Below, piece by piece: positions 26,218-37,183 of a stretch of 64,000 bases of DNA. Numbering within the stretch: position 1 is the first letter of the stretch; each line of letters starts with the position of its first letter. Where the stretch lies: positions 1 to 64,000 of the forward strand of contig NZ_MZXW01000006.1 of the NCBI RefSeq assembly GCF_004123905.1, read 5' to 3'. This DNA comes from Bradyrhizobium betae (GTDB lineage: Bacteria; Pseudomonadota; Alphaproteobacteria; Rhizobiales; Xanthobacteraceae). The notes beneath the pieces were generated by a model that ran no database searches, was not told the DNA's origin, and saw only the letters and a list, made by a program, of their open reading frames with translations. The position numbers were made by a program, and so were the translations under genes.

Positions 26218-26838
26218 ATGCTCAAGCTCTACTACGCCACCGGCACCTGCGCGCTCGCCACCTACATGACCCTGGAGGAGGCCGGCGCCGACTACACGGC
26301 CGAACGCCTGAGCTTCAAGGACAATCAGCAGAACAGCCCCGACTATCTCGCCATCAACCCGAAGGGCCGCGTGCCCGCGCTGGTGACCGATCGCGGCGTC
26401 CTGACCGAGACGCCGGCGATGCTCGCCTATCTCGCGCAGACCTTCCCCAAGGCGAAACTCGCCCCGCTCGACGATCCCTTCGATTTCGCGCAAGTGCAGT
26501 CGTTCAACTCCTATCTCTGCTCGACCGTGCACATCAACCATGCCCACAAGATGCGCGGCGCGCGCTGGGCGACGGAGGCAAGCTCGTTCGCCGACATGAA
26601 GGCGAAGGTCCCGCAGACCATGGCCGCCTGCTTCGCGCTGATCGAGCAGAAGATGTTCAAAGGGCCCTGGGTGATGGGCGATCAGTTCACGATCTGCGAC
26701 CCCTATCTCTACACGGTCTCGACCTGGCTCGAAGGCGACAGCGTCGACATCAACGCCACGCCGAAGATCGCCGACCATTTCAAGCGCATGTCGGATCGCC
26801 CGGCCGTGCGCAAGGTGATGGACGCGCAGAAGGCGTGA
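26218..26838 (+). CDS. Glutathione S-transferase family protein
   Basis: This 206-residue protein has an N-terminal thioredoxin-like domain (MLKLYYATGTCALATYM, 1-17, with AINPKGRVPALVTDRG and TETPAMLAYLAQ for glutathione binding) and a helical C-terminal domain. The TGTCALA start is of the beta-class type, where a cysteine (here C11) takes part in the reaction. GAGGTCCGAC precedes the ATG at 26218. An ATG 12 bases earlier is possible. It is divergent from the flavin oxidoreductase, so the two may share a detoxification role (inference). Confidence 0.9.
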   Translation: MLKLYYATGTCALATYMTLEEAGADYTAERLSFKDNQQNSPDYLAINPKGRVPALVTDRGVLTETPAMLAYLAQTFPKAKLAPLDDPFDFAQVQSFNSYLCSTVHINHAHKMRGARWATEASSFADMKAKVPQTMAACFALIEQKMFKGPWVMGDQFTICDPYLYTVSTWLEGDSVDINATPKIADHFKRMSDRPAVRKVMDAQKA

Positions 26839-26860
26839 GGCGTGACGTCATTCTCCACTG

Positions 26861-27006
26861 TCGTCCCGGCGTACGCCGGGACCCATACCGCGGAATCTAT
26901 CGATCACGTTCGGTAGAAATACCGAACCAAGAGTCTTCGCCAAACCACGCCCTATGGCTATGGGTCCCGGATCGGCGCTCCGCTTCGCTGCGCTTGTCCG
27001 GGACGA
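26861..27006. repeat. TCGTCCCGGCGTACGCCGGGAC-type repeat
   Basis: A left hairpin (GTCCCGGCGTACGCCGGGAC) and a right half (GGGTCCCGGATCGGCGCTCC ... GTCCGGGACGAC) are separated by a less ordered centre. Outer ends TCGTCCCGG and CCGGGACGA are inverted copies. It fills the space between convergent GST and LysR genes. Confidence 0.75.
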
Positions 27007-27030
27007 CACCGAGTTTTCCGATGGTGCATT

Positions 27031-27945
27031 CTACGACCCCTTCTTCTCCAACTCCCGCCCCGTCTCCAGCATCAGCCTTCTCAGCCAGATCGAGCCCGGG
27101 TCCATCTGCGCCCGGGTCGGATAGAACATGAACTGCTCGTCGATGCCGGGGTCGAACGGCGGTGTCACCGTAACGAGGCCGAGCTGTTTCGACAGTGCCG
27201 CGATCAGCCGCCGCGGCACGAAGGCGACGAGGTCGGTGCGGGCGCTGACGTGCAGCGCTTCGAGATAGCCTGACACCACCAGCGAAATGTGCCGCTCGAT
27301 GCCCTCAGTGCGCAGCCAGGTGTCGATCAGATCCTCGCTGTTGCCGCGGATGATCACGCCGACGTGCCGTGCGGCCAGGAACGTCTCGCGCCGCTTCAGC
27401 TTCGCTCCCATGGGATGGCCGCGCCGCACCGCCAGCGCGTCGGCATCGGTGTAGAGCAGCTGGCGGTGAAAGCCCTTGAAGGCATTGCCGATCGAGATCA
27501 CGAGGTCGATGGTGCGGGCGAACTCGGCGTGGAAGATCGCAGGTCCCCGCCACGGCACGACGTCGATGCGGACATTGGGCGCAAGGCGCGTGACCTTCTC
27601 CATCAAGGGCGGCATCAACAGCTCGACGGCGAGATCCGGCATCATCAGGCGGAAAGGCCGCTCGCTGCGCGCCGCGTCGAACTCATCAGGCACGAACAGC
27701 CCGCGCACCTGATCGAGCGCCTGCGCCAGCGGTGCGCGCAGGGCCTGTGCCCGCGGCGTCAGCTCCATCCGCGCGCCGGTCCGCACCAGCAGCGGGTCGC
27801 CAAAGATGTCGCGCAGGCGCTGCAAAGCGTGGCTCGTCGCCGGCTGCGACAGGCCGATCCGCATGGCGGCGCGGCTGACATTGGCCTCGCGCAGCAGCGC
27901 GTCGAGCGCGGTCAATAGATTGAGGTCGAGCGAATTCAAATTCAT
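27031..27945 (-). CDS. LysR family transcriptional regulator
   Basis: This is a 304-residue LTTR. The helix-turn-helix lies at about 16-45 (NVSRAAMRIGLSQPATSHAL), and the linker RLRDIFGDPLLVRTGARMELT is typical. The effector domain follows from about 90 (PFRLMMPDLAVELLMPPLME). The subgroup resembles NodD-/PcaQ-like members with a long C-terminus, but no effector can be named. The ATG at 27945 is chosen over a GTG/ATC extension because homologs begin at MNLNSLDLN. It is divergent from an NTF2-like gene with a possible LTTR box between them. Confidence 0.92.
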   Translation of the reverse strand: MNLNSLDLNLLTALDALLREANVSRAAMRIGLSQPATSHALQRLRDIFGDPLLVRTGARMELTPRAQALRAPLAQALDQVRGLFVPDEFDAARSERPFRLMMPDLAVELLMPPLMEKVTRLAPNVRIDVVPWRGPAIFHAEFARTIDLVISIGNAFKGFHRQLLYTDADALAVRRGHPMGAKLKRRETFLAARHVGVIIRGNSEDLIDTWLRTEGIERHISLVVSGYLEALHVSARTDLVAFVPRRLIAALSKQLGLVTVTPPFDPGIDEQFMFYPTRAQMDPGSIWLRRLMLETGRELEKKGS

Positions 27946-27952
27946 GAGGCGA

Positions 27953-27972
27953 ATAGATATCATATCCGCTAT
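27953..27972. promoter_or_regulatory. Possible LysR-type operator
   Basis: ATAG-N12-CTAT inverted halves lie 8 bases upstream of the lysR start and about 65 bases before the divergent NTF2-like gene. The position suits an autoregulated, divergent LTTR promoter. The arms are short. Confidence 0.35.
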
Positions 27973-28036
27973 CGATTTGAAGAATTCTCATCGGACGGCG
28001 ATGATCCCCGAGTTGCCACCAAACGGAGATGCCGCC

Positions 28037-28480
28037 ATGAGCGCGAGCGCCAACAAGAAACTGATGCAGGATATTTTCGCCGCCGCCGCCAACCCCGATC
28101 CGGCCGTGCGCGACCGCGCTTTGTTCACCTCGAGCCTTGCCGATGACGCCAGATGGGTCGTGACCGGCCAGTATTCCTGGTCGCGCACCTTCGCCGGCAA
28201 GCAGTCGATCCTCAACGATTTGCATGCGTATGTGCGGACGCGCCTGGTCGACCGTACCCGCACGGTCGCCCACCGCTTCATCGCCGACGGCGACATCGTC
28301 GTGGTCGAAGCCAAGGGCGACAACGTCACCCCCGAGGGCGTGCGCTACGACAACGACTATTGCCTGGTGTTTCGCCTGGAGGACGGCAAGATCAAGGAGA
28401 TCAGGGAGTACTGCGACTCGATCCTGACCGAGAAGGCGCTCGGCCCGTTTCCGCAAGCCGCCGTGAAGGCCGCGGGCTGA
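28037..28480 (+). CDS. NTF2-like (SnoaL-type) protein
   Basis: This 147-residue protein has an alpha+beta cone fold pattern: N-terminal helices (KKLMQDIFAAA), DDARWVVTGQYSWSRTFAGKQSIL, HRFIADGDIVVVEAKGDNVT, YDNDYCLVFRLEDGKIKEIREYCDS. The last block (D-GKI-E-REY-D) is the standard end of the nuclear transport factor 2 family. Members range from ketosteroid isomerase-like enzymes to binding proteins. The ATG has ACGGAGATGCCGCC upstream. The divergent LysR gene is likely its regulator. Confidence 0.87.
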   Translation: MSASANKKLMQDIFAAAANPDPAVRDRALFTSSLADDARWVVTGQYSWSRTFAGKQSILNDLHAYVRTRLVDRTRTVAHRFIADGDIVVVEAKGDNVTPEGVRYDNDYCLVFRLEDGKIKEIREYCDSILTEKALGPFPQAAVKAAG

Positions 28481-28533
28481 CTGGGTTGAACGACGTCGCG
28501 TCCGCAGACCGCTCTCGTTCATCACGGTCGGCG

Positions 28534-28701
28534 ATGGTCGTGCGGGCCTGGCGGGCGCTGGCAGAGATCATTCGCATCAGGCGAGAGCGGTCCCGGGGTC
28601 GGTATCTCCTCGCCGCGATGAGCGAGCGGGAGCTTCAGGACAGCGGGATGACCCGATCGGAGATTGCGTACGAGCTGAGGAAGCCTATCCGGCAGAAATA
28701 G
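28534..28701 (+). CDS. DUF1127 small protein
   Basis: This small basic protein has 55 residues from the ATG at 28534; a TTG at 28486 would add 16. It contains RAWRALAEIIRIRRERSRGR and YLLAAMSERELQDSGMTRSE, the DUF1127 signature (an amphipathic helix, then L--MSERELKDIG--R-EI). DUF1127 proteins are small alphaproteobacterial proteins, some of which influence RNA turnover and stress or phosphate responses. No strong ribosome site precedes either start. It lies 53 bases after the NTF2-like gene. Confidence 0.8.
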   Translation: MVVRAWRALAEIIRIRRERSRGRYLLAAMSERELQDSGMTRSEIAYELRKPIRQK

Positions 28702-28979
28702 CCGGATTGCTCTTGCCGCACCCGGAGCCTCGATCCGCGCGAGCCCCATGCGACCGCGCGCCACATCCTTGCGCAACTGCATAGAAGATCAGCAGATTTT
28801 GTATGCGCTTCTTGAGAGGTGCGCGAAAAATCAGAAGGTTCAATTAACGAGTGTCCCCCATTGTGTCGCGGTGCAGCGTAAATCGCGAAAGACGTGATTC
28901 GCGGCTGCGAGGGTGGCCGTGACGATAGCCGGACGAGTTCGGCCGCCCGAATTCGCGTGGATCCGGGTGGACAGTGGGA

Positions 28980-30989
28980 ATGCCGAAGTTTCGTTTGCGG
29001 ATCAGGGGACGCCTGTACGCAGGCTTCATGGCCTTGGTGGCGGTTGGTCTCATGATGGCGGTGGTCGCCATCTGGAATTTGCGGTCCGTGCAGGACCAGG
29101 TCGGAAGACAATCCGCACTTTCGGACAGCACCGCGCGGGTGCTGGAGATTTCGACCCATCTTCAGGCCATCCAGCGGGCCAATCTGCGCTACATCTACGA
29201 TGCCAGCGAGCCCGCGATGAAGGAGGCCTCCGAGCGAGAGACGGCTGCGACCGAGCTGTTGAAGGTGGGGGCGCAGGGCACGGCCTCTGAGGAGCGGCGC
29301 AAGCTCTACAACGACCTGATCGCCGACATCGCCAGGATGAAGAGCCTGCGTGACAATCTCGGCGACGCCGTCAACGAGGCGCGCACGGGCAAGGCGACGC
29401 TGCTGCCGAGCGGCGATGAGCTGACCGTCAAGATGGGCAAGCTGACCGATGTGGCGCGCGCGGCCGTCGACGAAGACACTGCGTCCCTGGTGGCGGACCT
29501 CGAATCCAGGCTGCTTCTCGTTCAGATCGCAAACTGGCGGTTCCTGGCCCTGCGCGACACCAAGGGCCCCGCCAACTTCAGGACGAATGTCGACAGGGCC
29601 ATCCAGCGGCTCACGGCGCTCGAAAAGAGCCCGCAGGCGACCGAATTGCGTGCCACGCTCGGGCCGGTCAAGACCTCGCTCGGGATCTACAAATCCGCCT
29701 TCGAGATGACGTCGGCGGCCATGCTCCAGGCCGACGAGATCTACCACAAGAACCTCGCGCCGCTCATCGTCGAGAGCATCGGCAAGCTCAAGGTCGCGGA
29801 AGCCACCCTGAAGAACGATTACAAGGATTCGCGCAAGCAGGCCGAAGCCGTGATCGAGGGCACGACGACCGTGCAGGAAATCGCGGGCGGCCTTGCCACC
29901 CTGTTCGGATTGATCGTCGCCTTCCTGATCGCCCGCAGCATCGTCGGTCCGCTCACCTCGATGACGCGTGCGATGGGGCTGCTCGCCGGCGGCGATCTCG
30001 CGGTCGAGATCCCCGGGCGCGGCAAGGCCGACGAGATCGGCGACATGGCCAAGGCGATCGAGGTGTTCAAGACCAACATGATCGACACCGAACGCCTGCG
30101 CCACGAGCAGGTCGAGGTCGAGGCACGGCAGGCCGAGGACCGCAAGAAAGACATGGTCAAGCTCGCCGACCAGTTCGAGCACGCGGTCGGCGAGATCGTC
30201 GACACCGTGTCGTCGGCATCGAACGAGCTCGAGGCGTCCGCCGGAACGTTGACGGCGACCGCGACGCGCGCGCAGGACCTGTCCACCGAAGTGGCGTCCG
30301 CGTCGCAGGAAGCGACCGCCAACGTTCAGGCGGTGGCCTCCGCCACCGAGGAGCTGTCCTCCTCGGTCAGTGAGATCGCCCGCCAGGTGCAGGAATCCGC
30401 CCGCATCGCCAAGGACGCCGTGGGGCAGGCGAGCAGGACCAACGAACGCGTCGGCGAGCTCTCCAAGGCGGCGGCGCGCATCGGCGACGTGGTCGAGCTG
30501 ATCAACACCATCGCCGGCCAGACCAACCTGCTGGCGCTGAACGCCACCATCGAGGCCGCGCGTGCCGGCGAGGCCGGCCGCGGCTTTGCGGTCGTCGCCT
30601 CCGAGGTGAAGGCGCTCGCCGAGCAGACCTCCAAGGCGACCGGCGAGATCGGCCAGCAGATTTCGAGCATCCAGGCCGCCACCGAGCAATCGGTCGGTGC
30701 CATCAGGGAGATCAGCGGCACCATCGAGCGACTGTCGGAGATCTCCTCGACGGTTGCCGCTGCCGTGGAGCAGCAGGGCGCGGCGACGCAGGAGATCTCC
30801 CGCAACGTCCAGCAGGCGGCCAATGGCACCCAGCGCGTCTCGACCAATATCGGCGACGTCCAGCGCGGAGCCTCCGAGACCGGCTCGGCCTCCTCGCAGG
30901 TGCTCTCGGCGGCGCGCTTGCTGTCGGCCGACAGCAACCGGTTGAAGCAGGAGGTCGCCAAGTTTCTCAGTTCGGTTCACGCCGCCTGA
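28980..30989 (+). CDS. Methyl-accepting chemotaxis protein (paralog 1)
   Basis: This is a 669-residue transducer. Helix 1 lies at about 14-34, then a helical ligand domain with 4HB-like segments, helix 2 at about 300-322 ([16 protein letters not shown]), HAMP ([20 protein letters not shown]) and the signalling domain. The conserved tip ([20 protein letters not shown]) and [18 protein letters not shown] are present. No CheR/CheB pentapeptide is seen at the C-terminus. Its signalling half is nearly identical to that of the next gene. The ATG at 28980 is preferred; a GTG at 28974 is possible. Confidence 0.93.
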   Translation: MPKFRLRIRGRLYAGFMALVAVGLMMAVVAIWNLRSVQDQVGRQSALSDSTARVLEISTHLQAIQRANLRYIYDASEPAMKEASERETAATELLKVGAQGTASEERRKLYNDLIADIARMKSLRDNLGDAVNEARTGKATLLPSGDELTVKMGKLTDVARAAVDEDTASLVADLESRLLLVQIANWRFLALRDTKGPANFRTNVDRAIQRLTALEKSPQATELRATLGPVKTSLGIYKSAFEMTSAAMLQADEIYHKNLAPLIVESIGKLKVAEATLKNDYKDSRKQAEAVIEGTTTVQEIAGGLATLFGLIVAFLIARSIVGPLTSMTRAMGLLAGGDLAVEIPGRGKADEIGDMAKAIEVFKTNMIDTERLRHEQVEVEARQAEDRKKDMVKLADQFEHAVGEIVDTVSSASNELEASAGTLTATATRAQDLSTEVASASQEATANVQAVASATEELSSSVSEIARQVQESARIAKDAVGQASRTNERVGELSKAAARIGDVVELINTIAGQTNLLALNATIEAARAGEAGRGFAVVASEVKALAEQTSKATGEIGQQISSIQAATEQSVGAIREISGTIERLSEISSTVAAAVEQQGAATQEISRNVQQAANGTQRVSTNIGDVQRGASETGSASSQVLSAARLLSADSNRLKQEVAKFLSSVHAA

Positions 30990-31307
30990 GGCTCAAACGC
31001 AAAAGGCCACGCGCTTGCGCGTGGCCTCCAATGATGGAGTGGCGCGATCGGTATGCAGAACGGCGTCGGCTGCCGAATTGCTGTTCAGATGATTCCAGAA
31101 GCGGCAGCGCCTCGCCGCTTTTATTGCATCTTCGCCCGGACCCTCCGTAGTCGACACCCCGCAAATACAGCACTCAATTAATAATTATTCCGCATTGTGC
31201 TGCGACGCAGGACGAGTGGTTGATGATGATCGCGGCTGCGTGGGCGGCCGTTGCGATCTCGGGGGCATCGGCAGCTTCGTTTCTCTAGCTGCAATGGGTG
31301 GACAGTG
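30990..31307. other. Spacer between the two chemotaxis paralogs
   Basis: This 318-base spacer begins with the terminator-like hairpin. From about 31175 it carries a leader resembling the one before paralog 1 (28841 on): CAATTAA, CATTGTG, CGCGGCTGCG-GGG-GGCCGT and GGGTGGACAGTG recur in order. No gene is supported. Confidence 0.5.
31004..31027 (+). terminator. Perfect 11-base hairpin after chemotaxis paralog 1
   Basis: AGGCCACGCGC-TT-GCGCGTGGCCT, preceded by AAAA, 14 bases after the stop. There is no T run, so it may also act as an mRNA 3' stabiliser. It recurs after paralog 2. Confidence 0.7.
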
Positions 31308-33317
31308 ATGCCGAGCTTGCGTTTGAAGATCCGCGGACGTCTCTATGCCGGATTTTCCGTTCTTGTGGCCGTTGGCCTGATCATGGCGGGCGTTGCGATC
31401 TGGAATTTGGGCGCTGTTCAGGGCCAGATGACACGGCTCTCCTCGCTCGCGGACAACACGGCGCGCGTCCAGGACATCTCCATCAACCTCCAGGCGCTGC
31501 GGCGCGCCAATTTGCGTTACATCTACGACGCCAACGAGCCCGCCTTCAAGGAAGCCGCCGAGCGCGAGGCGGCGACGGTCGAGCTGTTGAAGGCTGCGGC
31601 CAAGTCGACGATCTCCGAGGAACGGCTCAAGATCTACAACGGCCTCCTCGGTGATATCGAGAAGATGAAGTCCCTGCGCGAGCGCATGGGTGCCGCCGTC
31701 AACGAGGCGGCGAAGGGCAAGGTCGCTCTGCTCGCCGGCGGCGACGAGCTGACCGCCAGCACCGGCAAGGTGGTCCAGGCTGCGACCGCGATCGGCGATA
31801 CCTACGTGGCCAGCTTCGTTCTCGACCTCGAATCCAAGATCCTGCTGGTTCGCGTCGCAAACTGGCGCTTCCTCGCGGTGCGGGATGCCAAGGGGCCGGC
31901 CACCTTCCGGGCCAATGTCGAGCAGGCGCAGCAGCGCCTCGTGTCGCTGGAGAAGGAGGGACTGCCGGACGAGGTCAAGGCCACGCTCGGGCCGGTCAAG
32001 ACGTCGCTGTCGGCCTACAAGGCCGCGTTCGAGACGACCTCGGCCGCGGTCCTCCAGGCCGACGAACTCTACCGCAACAATATCGCGCCCTTGATCACGG
32101 ACAGCGTCGACAAGCTCAAGGTCGCAGAAACCGGACTGAAGGCCGATTATCAGAAGTCGCGGGCAACCGCCGACGGCGTCATCGCCAGCACGACCTTCAT
32201 TCAGGAGGTCGCCGGCGGTCTCGCCGTCCTGTTCGGCTTGTTCGTCGCCTTCCTGATCGGGCGCAGCATCGCCGGGCCGTTGACCACCATGACCCGGGCG
32301 ATGGGGTTGCTGGCCGGCGGCGATCTCAAGGTCGAGATTCCCGGCCGTGGAAATCGCGACGAGATCGGCGACATGGCCAAGGCGATCCAGGTGTTCAAGG
32401 AGAGCATGGTCGAGACCGAGCGCCTGCGCCACGAGCAGGTCGAGGTCGAGGCGCGGCAGGCCGAGAGCCGCAAGGCGGACATGCGGAATTTGGCCACCCA
32501 GTTCGAACGTGCAGTCGGCGAGATCGTGAACACCGTGTCGTCGGCGTCGAACGAGCTCGAAGCGTCCGCCGGCACGTTGACCACGACGGCCACGCGGGCC
32601 CAGGACCTGTCGACGGAGGTGGCCAGCGCTTCCCAGGAGGCCTCGACCAACGTGCAGGCGGTGGCCTCCGCCACCGAGGAGCTGTCCTCCTCGGTGTCCG
32701 AGATCGCCCGCCAGGTTCAGGAATCCGCTCGCATCGCCAATGAGGCCGTGGGTCAGGCCAGCCGGACCAACGACCGCGTCGGCGAACTCTCCAAGGCGGC
32801 GGCGCGCATCGGCGACGTGGTCGAGCTGATCAACACCATCGCCGGCCAGACCAACCTCCTCGCGCTGAACGCGACCATCGAGGCCGCGCGTGCCGGCGAG
32901 GCCGGCCGCGGCTTTGCGGTCGTCGCCTCCGAGGTCAAGGCGCTCGCGGAGCAGACTGCGAAAGCGACGGGCGAGATCGGCCAGCAGATCTCGAGCATCC
33001 AGGCCGCCACCGAGCAATCGGTCGGTGCCATCAGGGAGATCAGCGGCACTATCGAGCGGCTGTCGGAGATTTCCTCGACGGTTGCGGCTGCCGTGGAGCA
33101 GCAGGGCGCGGCGACGCAGGAGATCTCCCGCAACGTCCAGCAGGCGGCCCATGGCACCCAGCGCGTCTCGACCAATATCGGCGACGTGCAGCGCGGCGCG
33201 TCCGAGACCGGCTCGGCCTCCTCGCAGGTGCTCTCGGCGGCGCGCTCGCTGTCGTCAGACAGCAACCGCCTGAAGCAAGAGGTCACCAAGTTCCTGAACT
33301 CGGTCCACGCCGCCTAA
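31308..33317 (+). CDS. Methyl-accepting chemotaxis protein (paralog 2)
   Basis: This is a 669-residue transducer with the same layout and length as its neighbour. It starts [20 protein letters not shown] ([20 protein letters not shown] in paralog 1), with helix 1 at about 14-34, helix 2 near 300-322 ([15 protein letters not shown]), HAMP and a near-identical signalling domain. The periplasmic sensor regions differ far more, so the ligands probably differ. The ATG at 31308 follows GGGTGGACAGTG, the same leader as paralog 1. A tandem duplication is evident. Confidence 0.93.
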   Translation: MPSLRLKIRGRLYAGFSVLVAVGLIMAGVAIWNLGAVQGQMTRLSSLADNTARVQDISINLQALRRANLRYIYDANEPAFKEAAEREAATVELLKAAAKSTISEERLKIYNGLLGDIEKMKSLRERMGAAVNEAAKGKVALLAGGDELTASTGKVVQAATAIGDTYVASFVLDLESKILLVRVANWRFLAVRDAKGPATFRANVEQAQQRLVSLEKEGLPDEVKATLGPVKTSLSAYKAAFETTSAAVLQADELYRNNIAPLITDSVDKLKVAETGLKADYQKSRATADGVIASTTFIQEVAGGLAVLFGLFVAFLIGRSIAGPLTTMTRAMGLLAGGDLKVEIPGRGNRDEIGDMAKAIQVFKESMVETERLRHEQVEVEARQAESRKADMRNLATQFERAVGEIVNTVSSASNELEASAGTLTTTATRAQDLSTEVASASQEASTNVQAVASATEELSSSVSEIARQVQESARIANEAVGQASRTNDRVGELSKAAARIGDVVELINTIAGQTNLLALNATIEAARAGEAGRGFAVVASEVKALAEQTAKATGEIGQQISSIQAATEQSVGAIREISGTIERLSEISSTVAAAVEQQGAATQEISRNVQQAAHGTQRVSTNIGDVQRGASETGSASSQVLSAARSLSSDSNRLKQEVTKFLNSVHAA

Positions 33318-33324
33318 AAGCAAA

Positions 33325-33348
33325 AGGCCACGCGCATGCGCGTGGCCT
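33325..33348 (+). terminator. Perfect 11-base hairpin after chemotaxis paralog 2
   Basis: AGGCCACGCGC-AT-GCGCGTGGCCT, 8 bases after the stop, is identical to the hairpin after paralog 1 except in the loop. Confidence 0.7.
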
Positions 33349-33368
33349 CGAACGGCAGCTTGTCGCGA

Positions 33369-34055
33369 TCAGGCGACCTTGGTCGTCATGTGCTTGAACA
33401 TGTTGCTGCGCGCCTCGTCGTCCATCTCCGCCTTGAAGGTGAACTTGTCCTTCAGCGCGAGCGCGCGCGCCGCCGCAGGCCGCGCCGAGATCTCGTCCAC
33501 CAGCCGCTTCACGTTCGGGTAGCGCGCAAAGGCGTCGTCGCCGAGCTTGAACGGCACCATCCGCGCCCAGCCCCACAGTGCCATGTCGACGATCGAATAG
33601 CTGTCGCCAACCATATATTTGCGGCCTTTGAGGTGAGCGTCGAGAATCCTGTAGTGGCGATCGGTCTCGTACTGGTAGCGGTTATGGGCGTAATCGTGGT
33701 TCTGGTCCTTCGGCGCAAAATGCTTGAAGTGCACGGCCTGGCCCGAATACGGCCCGACGCCGGTGGCGATGAACATCAGCCATGACAGCGTCTCGCCGCG
33801 GACAGCGGCGGCGGGCAGGAATTTGCCGGTCTTCTCGGCGAGATAGAGCAGGATCGCGTTGCTGTCGAAAACGATCGTGCCGTTTTCGTCGATCGCCGGC
33901 ACCTTGGCGTTTGGATTGATCTTGAGATAATCCGGCGTGAACTGCTCGCCGGTGCGGGTGTCGATCTTCACCGGCTCGAACGGCAGGCCGGCCTCTTCCA
34001 GATAAAGTGCGACCTTGGTCGGGTTCGGCGAACCGTTGAAATAGAATTTGAGCAT
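33369..34055 (-). CDS. Glutathione S-transferase family protein
   Basis: This 228-residue GST has an N-terminal MLKFYFNGSPNPTKVALYLE with the SPNPTKV segment used by bacterial Nu/theta-like GSTs. NPNAKVPAIDENG and VFDSNAILLYLAEKTG (glutathione binding) follow, then a helical domain with YSIVDMALWGWARM. It resembles YghU/YfcG-like GSTs, which can have disulfide-bond reductase activity. The start is ATG 34055, not the TTG one codon before. The gene converges on chemotaxis paralog 2, so it is unrelated in transcription. Confidence 0.9.
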   Translation of the reverse strand: MLKFYFNGSPNPTKVALYLEEAGLPFEPVKIDTRTGEQFTPDYLKINPNAKVPAIDENGTIVFDSNAILLYLAEKTGKFLPAAAVRGETLSWLMFIATGVGPYSGQAVHFKHFAPKDQNHDYAHNRYQYETDRHYRILDAHLKGRKYMVGDSYSIVDMALWGWARMVPFKLGDDAFARYPNVKRLVDEISARPAAARALALKDKFTFKAEMDDEARSNMFKHMTTKVA

Positions 34056-34187
34056 CAATCATCTCCCCAGTGTTGTTGGCCGAGAGTGAACGCGGCGGCA
34101 TTGCCGCGAGGCGGCCTTGTCTTGCCTGAACCTTGTCGGAGAGAGCAACCGGCGAGTTTGCCGGGCGGTATCTGCGTGAGGCGCAGA

Positions 34188-34514
34188 TCAGCCGGCGTAA
34201 CAAAGGCCGATCGCCGCCGTAATGACCATCGCCGCGCCGACCGCCTCCAGGCGCAGCCCGAGCTTCGTGGCCAGATGCATGTCGGACGTCCGCGCCGCGC
34301 GCTCCGATCCGCGCGGATAGCCGTGCACGATGACGTCGTGATTGAAGTTGTCATGCGCCTCGTTGCTGCTGGCGAGCCCGACGCAGACCACGAGCACGCC
34401 GAACAGAGCGAGGCCGAAAAAGCCCAGCAGCGCAATCAGGAACATCGGAAACATGCCGAGCAGGAAGATCGGCAGCAGCGGCACCAGCAGCAAAGTCTCG
34501 GACTGTCGTCGCAT
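34188..34514 (-). CDS. Small membrane protein, unknown function
   Basis: This 108-residue protein has a hydrophobic N-terminal region (about 7-48, LLLVPLLPIFLLGMFPMFLIALLGFFGLALFGVLVVCVGL), enough for two membrane helices. A polar loop with NEAHDNFNHDVIVHGYP follows, and a last helix lies at about 88-106. I do not recognise the family. It sits between a GST and a palindromic repeat, on the minus strand behind ccrM. Base composition is like the neighbours. An inner-membrane location is inferred. Confidence 0.6.
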   Translation of the reverse strand: MRRQSETLLLVPLLPIFLLGMFPMFLIALLGFFGLALFGVLVVCVGLASSNEAHDNFNHDVIVHGYPRGSERAARTSDMHLATKLGLRLEAVGAAMVITAAIGLCYAG

Positions 34515-34581
34515 GGGAGGACCGGTCAGGACGGGACTGATCGGGCGAATCTAGTCCTGGCGGCCGCGGCATTCAAGGTGC

Positions 34582-34673
34582 CGTAGGGTGGGCAAAGCGA
34601 AGCGTGCCCACGCACTTTTTGCGACCGAGAGAGATGGTGGGCACGGCGCAAGGGCGCCTTTGCCCACCCTACG
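34582..34673. repeat. GTAGGGTGGGCAAAG palindromic repeat, copy 2
   Basis: CGTAGGGTGGGCAAAG at the left and CTTTGCCCACCCTACG at the right are perfect inverted ends. An inner GCGTGCCCAC / GTGGGCACGGC pair is also present. It lies 23 bases past the ccrM stop. Confidence 0.85.
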
Positions 34674-34696
34674 AGATCTGCGAGAGCGGAGGGAGA

Positions 34697-35921
<1,225 letters not shown>

Positions 35922-36236
35922 CCCGCCGCTTTCGTGAGCAGCCCTCGCAACGCGAGTCTCGCGCGGTTGGTCGTGCGCAATCGCCGCGTTTTGCAGTCTA
36001 TTTCGTATTTCTTCGCGTTGCGGGAGCGGCCGGAGCACAAAAAAGACTGCAAAATTCTCTCGGAAAAAATTGCTGCCCCTCGGAAAAAATTGCTGGCATC
36101 GGCATGCTGTCGCACTAGGCAATTTTTGCCGACCACGATATTGATAAATGCAACGGAAATTTTACGTGTGTGGCGCGTTGAGCCTTTGCGCTCTTGCGCC
36201 CAAATGATGCCCTCAAGGACTTAAGGGAAGCCCGCC
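35922..36236. other. AT-rich intergenic region with a direct repeat
   Basis: The region is AT-rich for this genome. CTCGGAAAAAATTGCTG occurs twice in tandem, at 36059-36075 and 36079-36095 (period 20). TAGGCAATTTTTGCCG follows near 36115. Its right end should be the promoter of the metallopeptidase gene. No gene is convincing. Confidence 0.5.
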
Positions 36237-37169
36237 ATGCGCTACGATGATTTCCGCCGCAGCGACGACGTCGAGGATCGTCGCGACGATGGCGGTGGTG
36301 GTGGCGGAGGAGGCGGCTTTGGCCTGCCGATGGGCGGCGGCGGGCTCGGTATCGGCACCGTCATCGTGCTCGGCCTGATCGGCTACGCCTTCGGCATCGA
36401 CCCGCGCATCCTGATCGGCGGCGCCGAGATCCTCACCGGCGGTGGCCAGGCCCCGTCCTATCAGACCGATCGCCAGTCGACCTCGGCCAAGCGCGGGGCG
36501 CCGACCGACGACGTCGGCAGCATGATCTCCGGCATCCTCGGCGAGATCGACGATCGCTGGAGCGAGATCTTCCAGGCCAGCGGCCAGTCCTATACCGGTC
36601 CGAAGGTCGTGCTGTTCCGCAACGCCACCAATGGCGGCCGCTGCGGCATGGCGCAATCGGCGATGGGACCGTTCTATTGCCCGCCGGACAAAACCATCTT
36701 CCTCGACACTGGCTTCTTCCGCGAGGTCGAGACGCGCTTCCGCGGCTGCTCCGGCAAGTCGGCGTGCGATTTCACCACCGCCTACATCATTGCGCATGAG
36801 GCCGGCCATCACATCCAGAACCTGCTCGGCATCATCCCGCGCGTGACGCGGCTGCAGCAGCAGGCCGGCAGCAAGGCCGAGGCCAACGCGCTCCAGGTCA
36901 AGGTCGAGTTGCAGGCCGACTGCCTGTCCGGCGTCTGGGTCAATCGCGAGGCGAAGAAGCGTCCGAACTTCCTCGAGCCCGGCGACATCGACGCCGCGCT
37001 GACCACGGCGAGCGCCATCGGCGACGACACGCTGCAACGCCAGGCCACGGGCCGCGTCGTGCCGGATTCGTTTACCCACGGCTCCGCGGCGCAACGCAAG
37101 CAATGGTTCATGACCGGCTACCAGCAGGGCACAGTGCAGGCCTGCAACACGTTCGGCGGCGGTGGGTAG
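36237..37169 (+). CDS. Neutral zinc metallopeptidase (YpfJ/KPN_02809 family)
   Basis: This 310-residue protein has a very polar N-terminus, a poly-glycine run (19-28), one membrane helix (about 38-53, GIGTVIVLGLIGYAFG) and a large outside domain. The zinc site is HEAGH at 187-191 (YIIAHEAGHHIQNLLG), and an acidic residue of VKVELQADCLSG is the likely third ligand. Cysteines at 136, 148, 171 and 177 may pair in the periplasm. The biological role of this family is unknown. The ATG follows AGGGAAGCCCGCC. Confidence 0.9.
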   Translation: MRYDDFRRSDDVEDRRDDGGGGGGGGGFGLPMGGGGLGIGTVIVLGLIGYAFGIDPRILIGGAEILTGGGQAPSYQTDRQSTSAKRGAPTDDVGSMISGILGEIDDRWSEIFQASGQSYTGPKVVLFRNATNGGRCGMAQSAMGPFYCPPDKTIFLDTGFFREVETRFRGCSGKSACDFTTAYIIAHEAGHHIQNLLGIIPRVTRLQQQAGSKAEANALQVKVELQADCLSGVWVNREAKKRPNFLEPGDIDAALTTASAIGDDTLQRQATGRVVPDSFTHGSAAQRKQWFMTGYQQGTVQACNTFGGGG

Positions 37170-37183
37170 TCATCTATGAGTGG

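Noticed and set aside
35934..36224. Frames in the AT-rich ccrM-peptidase gap
   Set aside because: Low coding quality, no start signals; the region reads better as control DNA with a direct repeat.
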